64,000 nucleotides of DNA from Enterococcus mundtii (GTDB lineage: Bacteria > Bacillota > Bacilli > Lactobacillales > Enterococcaceae): the NCBI RefSeq assembly GCF_013394305.1, contig NZ_AP019810.1:1867501-1931500 (forward strand), in the 5' to 3' direction. The notes beneath the pieces are model-generated. The model was not told the DNA's origin and did not search any database. It was given only the letters and a program-made list of their open reading frames with translations. The position numbers were made by a program, and so were the translations under genes. Below, one piece after another: positions 60,702-64,000 of the stretch; within the stretch, counting starts at the first letter, position 1, and every line of letters starts with the position of its first letter.

Positions 60702-61322
60702 ATGAAAAAATATTTGTTTCTTTTGGCAGGAAGTCCTGGGACAGGAAAAACTTATTTGATGGAACGACTGTTCGAACGTTTTCCAACGATGTATCGTCTT
60801 ACCTTAGATGAAGTCAAAGAGTATTACGCTGAATCAATTGGGTTCGATAATTTAGCTGAACGAGCAGAGCAAGAAAAAAACAAGGTGTATCCATTCTTTT
60901 ATCAGGCATTGGAACTGTACATGGAAGCAGGGAAGAAAGTGATTGTTTCAGAGTATCCTTTCAGTGACAAACAAAAAGGACCATTAGGAGCGTTATCAAA
61001 AAAATATGGATATGAAGTGATCACGATTCGCTTGCACGCAGACTTTGATGTACTATGGCAACGACGTTATAAAAGAGATCGTGATCCTGAACGTCATTTG
61101 AGTTATATCATGGACCATTATCATTATGGGGATACGTTGGACGATCGATCGTTAGGAACCAATCATATCACCAAAGAAGAATTTAGAGCTGTTATAAATG
61201 ATCGAAAGTATGAACACTTTGAACTTGGAACGCTTTATACATTCGATGTGACTGATTTCACCAAAGTGGATTATACGCCACTGTTAAACGAGTTAGAGTG
61301 GCGAGTGGCGAATGACCAATAA
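60702..61322 (+). CDS. P-loop kinase-like protein (AAA_33 type)
   Basis: A 206-residue protein with a Walker A motif FLLAGSPGTGKTYLMERLF (residues 6-24), a small-molecule kinase-like lid (LWQRRYKRDRDPERHLSYIM) and no membrane segment. The start at 60702 is 2 bp after the aldolase stop and has CAGGAAAGAG upstream. It is the last gene of the PTS operon. It may phosphorylate an intermediate so that the aldolase can act on a bisphosphate, since the operon otherwise lacks a sugar kinase; zeta-toxin-like folds are an alternative. Confidence 0.75.
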   Translation: MKKYLFLLAGSPGTGKTYLMERLFERFPTMYRLTLDEVKEYYAESIGFDNLAERAEQEKNKVYPFFYQALELYMEAGKKVIVSEYPFSDKQKGPLGALSKKYGYEVITIRLHADFDVLWQRRYKRDRDPERHLSYIMDHYHYGDTLDDRSLGTNHITKEEFRAVINDRKYEHFELGTLYTFDVTDFTKVDYTPLLNELEWRVANDQ

Positions 61323-61373
61323 AAAATAATATCTAGTTGATTGATTCAAGTTTTGAATGAATCGTAAAAAGTG

Positions 61374-61410
61374 AAAGCCTATCCTCCTATTTATCGAGAG
61401 ATAGGCTTTT
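61374..61410. terminator. Terminator between the PTS operon and the alpha/beta hydrolase
   Basis: AAAGCCTATC (61374-61383) pairs with GATAGGCTTT (61400-61409), followed by T residues on the plus strand. The complement of the left flank gives a short T-run on the minus strand, so it may act both ways. Confidence 0.85.
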
Positions 61411-61442
61411 TCATTTTTATTACTAGATTTTTGTGCCATATG

Positions 61443-62267
61443 TCAAAGTGACTCTTTGGTGGATAACCAATCTGATAATTCCTTTAAGACTGTTTGGACT
61501 TGGGGCTCGTTTGTTTGTTTCAAAAAGTCATGTTCTAGATCATAAACAGGTTTGAATCGACTATTCGGGATCTGTTTGCTTATCCTTTTACTTGAAGCAA
61601 AAGGTACTTCTTGGTCTGAGGTGCTGGCGGTACTATAGCAAGGAGGAAAAACTGCAAGTTCTGTTTCACTAATGGCATAATCCGACCAATCCAGTGATTT
61701 CGGTAAGCGATAGTAATCGGCTAAGATTCCTTGTTGTCGTCCATAGTAATAAAGTAAGGCGCGACCCATCAGTGGATCGTCTGCCGTGGGTGTTTGTTGA
61801 TCAATGTCTATAAGCATTTCTTCTGTTAATGTGTGTGTGGTGGGAGTGGTTTGTTTCTTCAGAAATTCAAAATCAGCATAGCCATAAAAATTGATTAGGA
61901 AATTGGGTGAAAGCCCTCGATCCACACACAAATATTTGGTTAGGTGGAACATCAAATAACTTCCGGCAGAACGCCCGCAAATACCAAAGGGGTGTTCATG
62001 AATGATTGTCTTTTTTAAGGCATCAAAGCTTTCATTTAGTTTTGCAATGATTTCTGTTACAGATGTATTTGGTGCCAACAGGTAATCAAGAGCTAGCAGA
62101 GTGTAGCCATGAGCTAAAAAGAGATCTTTTAGCCTATTGGGTATGTCACCTTTTGATCCGTAAATCAATCCGCCACCATGCAAATAAAGGATATATTTCG
62201 GTGTATCACTCTGAGCAGGATAAATGGTTACTGTAATGTCATCGAGTAGTTGTTTGGTTTCTTTCAT
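61443..62267 (-). CDS. Alpha/beta hydrolase (HSL-like esterase)
   Basis: A 274-residue hydrolase. YLHGGGLIYGSK is the oxyanion HGGG motif (about residue 30) and GICGRSAGSYL holds the nucleophile Ser in GxSxG (about residue 97). The acid Asp is probably in TSDQEV, and the His in DLEHDFLKQ. There is no signal peptide, so it is cytoplasmic. It overlaps the end of the PucR gene by 29 bp and is cotranscribed with it. Substrate unknown; the PucR context hints at nitrogen-compound turnover. Confidence 0.82.
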   Translation of the reverse strand: MKETKQLLDDITVTIYPAQSDTPKYILYLHGGGLIYGSKGDIPNRLKDLFLAHGYTLLALDYLLAPNTSVTEIIAKLNESFDALKKTIIHEHPFGICGRSAGSYLMFHLTKYLCVDRGLSPNFLINFYGYADFEFLKKQTTPTTHTLTEEMLIDIDQQTPTADDPLMGRALLYYYGRQQGILADYYRLPKSLDWSDYAISETELAVFPPCYSTASTSDQEVPFASSKRISKQIPNSRFKPVYDLEHDFLKQTNEPQVQTVLKELSDWLSTKESL

Positions 62268-63834
62268 TTGCCTGTCTCCTCATTTTGATAATATAGGCGC
62301 CAATCTCATGATTGATCATTTGTAACGGATTTGTTAAATCAATTGATAGATAATTGGAAATTTTGTGGAGACGATAACGAATCGTTTTAGCATGTAAAAA
62401 CATTGCTTCTGCTGTTTGTTTGTAATTCCGATTGTGTTGTAAAAAACAATAAAAAGTTTCAAATAAGTCATAGTCTGTTTGAGCCAACTGCGCCAATTTT
62501 AGAGGGATTGCTTCTTGCAATGTTGCTATCTGATTTTCTCGAATAAAATGTTTGAATATGCCGATATCTTCGGATGTCACAACAGGGCCATTGTAAAATG
62601 AGGTATTGAAATTCAAAATATCCAAACATTCAAACAACAATTCCTTGATTTCCTGTCGTGGTTTTGCTTGGCTGATGGCAAATGTTACTTGTTGATTTTC
62701 TGCGAGTATTTCTACCATCAGACGTGAAATCTGATCTTTAGTGATAGGCCCTTCCGATTGAGCAAAGTTGAATAAAACAGCTGAATATTGATGTTGGTCA
62801 AAGAAAATCGCCTCTTTTTTCAGTGTCCGTAAAAGTGTAAGGATGCGATTTTTCATTAATTGCGTTTGCATCTCTTTAGTTGAAAAGACGATTGTCTGGT
62901 AAGTATCTTTTGACTGCATATGCGCTTCTTGTAGCAAGCTATCTAGTTCTTCAGGATTTCGTGGTGTATTTTGTAAAATCGCATCAGCTAAATTATTTAA
63001 ACGAGTATAGCGTTCTTTTTTCAATAGGCTTTCTGTATTGAATTTTTCTTGCAAGGCGTCAATGGCATTTTCGATAATGACTAGGTCGGTTTCTTTGATT
63101 TGTTGGTTGTTCAGATAAACAAGCAATAAGCAATTGAGAGAATAGTTATTGAAAATCGCAATCTCTAATGCATAGCGTTTTTTCGAGTCTGTTTGAGCAT
63201 AAAGTGTCAGTAAAGAATAATCGTTTTTCATGAAATCTGTTTGTGGCAGCGATTCACGTGAGAGTACGATGGCATCGGTTGGAATCATCCCTTCGCAAAT
63301 TTCGATTTCTTTATCAAGCAATTTTAAGGAAAAAGGAAGTTCGATGATTTGATAAAACTCTTGCATGATCGTTTCTAAAGAAGAAAACTGTTTTTCTAGA
63401 CGGTTGAATCTTTGGCGTGCTTCATAGTAGGTTCGTAAAGTATGGGCATGTGCATTGAGTAACGGCTCATAAATCGTTAATAGAATTTTTTCATAGCTGA
63501 TCTCTTGACTGATTTTGATCAATGGGATTTCATATTTGAAGCATAACTCAATAAACCATTCGGGGATCACCTTGATAAAACGATCGGTTTTTAACACAAG
63601 ACCGCTGATCCCGATTTGACACATCTTGATGAAAAAATCTTCCAGTTCTTTTTCTGACAAGTCGTTCAATGCATAAAACGAGGTCAGGATCAGCTGATTT
63701 TGTTTGCTCCAATTTTCGATATCAATGGCTTCTAAGACCATTGCAGTTTCGACTTCATTATCTAAACCAATCTCATTCGTTAGAATCTTCCCTTTTTTTA
63801 GTTCACCTAGCAATAATAACTCCCTTAATTTCAT
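62239..63834 (-). CDS. PucR-family transcriptional regulator
   Basis: A 531-residue regulator. The N-terminal PucR domain (KLRELLLLGELKKGKILTNE, ILTSFYALNDLSEKELEDFF, GISGLVLKTDRFI, residues 1-130) is followed by a variable central GGDEF-like segment (about 290-400) and a C-terminal HTH_30 domain (FYCFLQHNRNYKQTAEAMFL, HAKTIRYRLHKI). PucR activates purine and allantoin catabolism in Bacillus. The second of two adjacent ATGs is chosen because it is 6 bp from AAAAGGAG; the frame is open upstream to 63876. It is divergent from the partial gene at 63956. Confidence 0.9.
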   Translation of the reverse strand: MKLRELLLLGELKKGKILTNEIGLDNEVETAMVLEAIDIENWSKQNQLILTSFYALNDLSEKELEDFFIKMCQIGISGLVLKTDRFIKVIPEWFIELCFKYEIPLIKISQEISYEKILLTIYEPLLNAHAHTLRTYYEARQRFNRLEKQFSSLETIMQEFYQIIELPFSLKLLDKEIEICEGMIPTDAIVLSRESLPQTDFMKNDYSLLTLYAQTDSKKRYALEIAIFNNYSLNCLLLVYLNNQQIKETDLVIIENAIDALQEKFNTESLLKKERYTRLNNLADAILQNTPRNPEELDSLLQEAHMQSKDTYQTIVFSTKEMQTQLMKNRILTLLRTLKKEAIFFDQHQYSAVLFNFAQSEGPITKDQISRLMVEILAENQQVTFAISQAKPRQEIKELLFECLDILNFNTSFYNGPVVTSEDIGIFKHFIRENQIATLQEAIPLKLAQLAQTDYDLFETFYCFLQHNRNYKQTAEAMFLHAKTIRYRLHKISNYLSIDLTNPLQMINHEIGAYIIKMRRQANERNQTTTR

Positions 63835-63955
63835 CATATTCTCCTTTTTTCCTTTTATGGATAAAAAGTATAGCATTCTTTTAGAAATACGTCCGATGAA
63901 AACACTTTCTTAATCTTCTACAATGACAGTGTAAGAATGAATAAGGAGGGGCATT

Positions 63956-64000
63956 ATGTTAGAAACGGTTGTTTTACCAAATAATTATCAAGATTCCATC
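63956..64000 (+). CDS. Start of a gene cut by the window end (possibly fdrA)
   Basis: A strong AAGGAGGGG site precedes ATG, followed by 15 codons reading MLETVVLPNNYQDSI. The NxYQDS pattern near residue 10 resembles the N-terminus of FdrA, an acyl-CoA-synthetase-like protein of allantoin and oxamate catabolism that often accompanies PucR regulators. The fragment is too short for a firm call. Confidence 0.4.
   Translation, partial: MLETVVLPNNYQDSI

Noticed and set aside
1-64000. CRISPR arrays, tRNA or rRNA genes, transposases, prophage genes
   Set aside because: No regularly spaced repeats, cloverleaf-like segments, rRNA sequences or transposase or integrase motifs were seen on reading both strands.

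Overview
The window looks like a chromosomal segment of an Enterococcus (low-GC Firmicutes, Lactobacillales). The reasons are the mevalonate operon mvaK1-mvaD-mvaK2-fni, the infC-rpmI-rplT operon with a 5' attenuator, tandem chitin-active LPMOs with FnIII and CBM modules, PepV and PepA peptidases, the ytpP/ytpR neighbourhood, many PTS operons and strong AGGAGG-type ribosome binding sites. I cannot fix the species. No rRNA, tRNA, CRISPR array or transposase gene is visible.

Layout. 1-8.6 kb (+): a ketodeoxy-uronate catabolic locus with a TRAP transporter (dctP partial, dctQ, dctM), a TIM-barrel sugar isomerase, AraC and IclR regulators, KDPG aldolase, KDG kinase, kduI and kduD. Together they would import an acidic sugar and convert 4-deoxy-5-keto-uronate through KDG and KDPG to pyruvate and glyceraldehyde-3-phosphate. 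8.6-12.7 kb (-): mevalonate to isopentenyl-PP. 13-17.3 kb: a deoxynucleoside kinase and two secreted AA10 LPMOs. 17.8-19.2 kb: infC-rpmI-rplT. 19.5-24.4 kb: a permease, a solitary HyuA-like ATPase/hydantoinase, an HExxH protein and a GntR/FCD regulator. 24.6-27.7 kb: a 56-aa protein, a thioesterase, the NAD(P)HX dehydratase and PepV. 28-31.6 kb: a GntR/UTRA regulator, a cellobiose-type EIIC and a GH1 phospho-beta-glucosidase. 31.9-34.6 kb: two related tiny charged proteins, a PH-domain protein and a succinate-semialdehyde dehydrogenase. 34.8-38.7 kb (-): a GT2 enzyme plus two polytopic membrane proteins, probably lipid-linked glycosylation of the cell envelope. 38.9-42.3 kb: a PepSY protein, PepA, thioredoxin-like protein, UspA and YtpR. 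42.3-44.5 kb: htrA and rlmH separated by a cluster of DnaA-box-like sequences.

44.8-48.2 kb is the most interesting accessory segment. Directly downstream of rlmH lies a type VIIb secretion LXG module: a DUF3958-like partner, an LXG protein with a C-terminal glycine-zipper membrane domain, and three small downstream genes (two membrane proteins as immunity candidates and a DUF4176 protein). Two of these genes have ATA where the start codon should be, at ideal Shine-Dalgarno distance.

48.7-61.3 kb (+): SstT, then two adjacent ascorbate-type (UlaA/SgaT) PTS operons. The first has regulator, EIIA, EIIB, EIIC and a SIS protein. The second has a regulator fused to EIIA, EIIB, EIIC, a TPR protein, a class II aldolase and a P-loop kinase, and is preceded by a perfect cre site. 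61.4-64 kb: an alpha/beta hydrolase and a PucR regulator (-), divergent from the first codons of a gene that may be fdrA. All functions are read from sequence motifs and remembered family features; no search was run.
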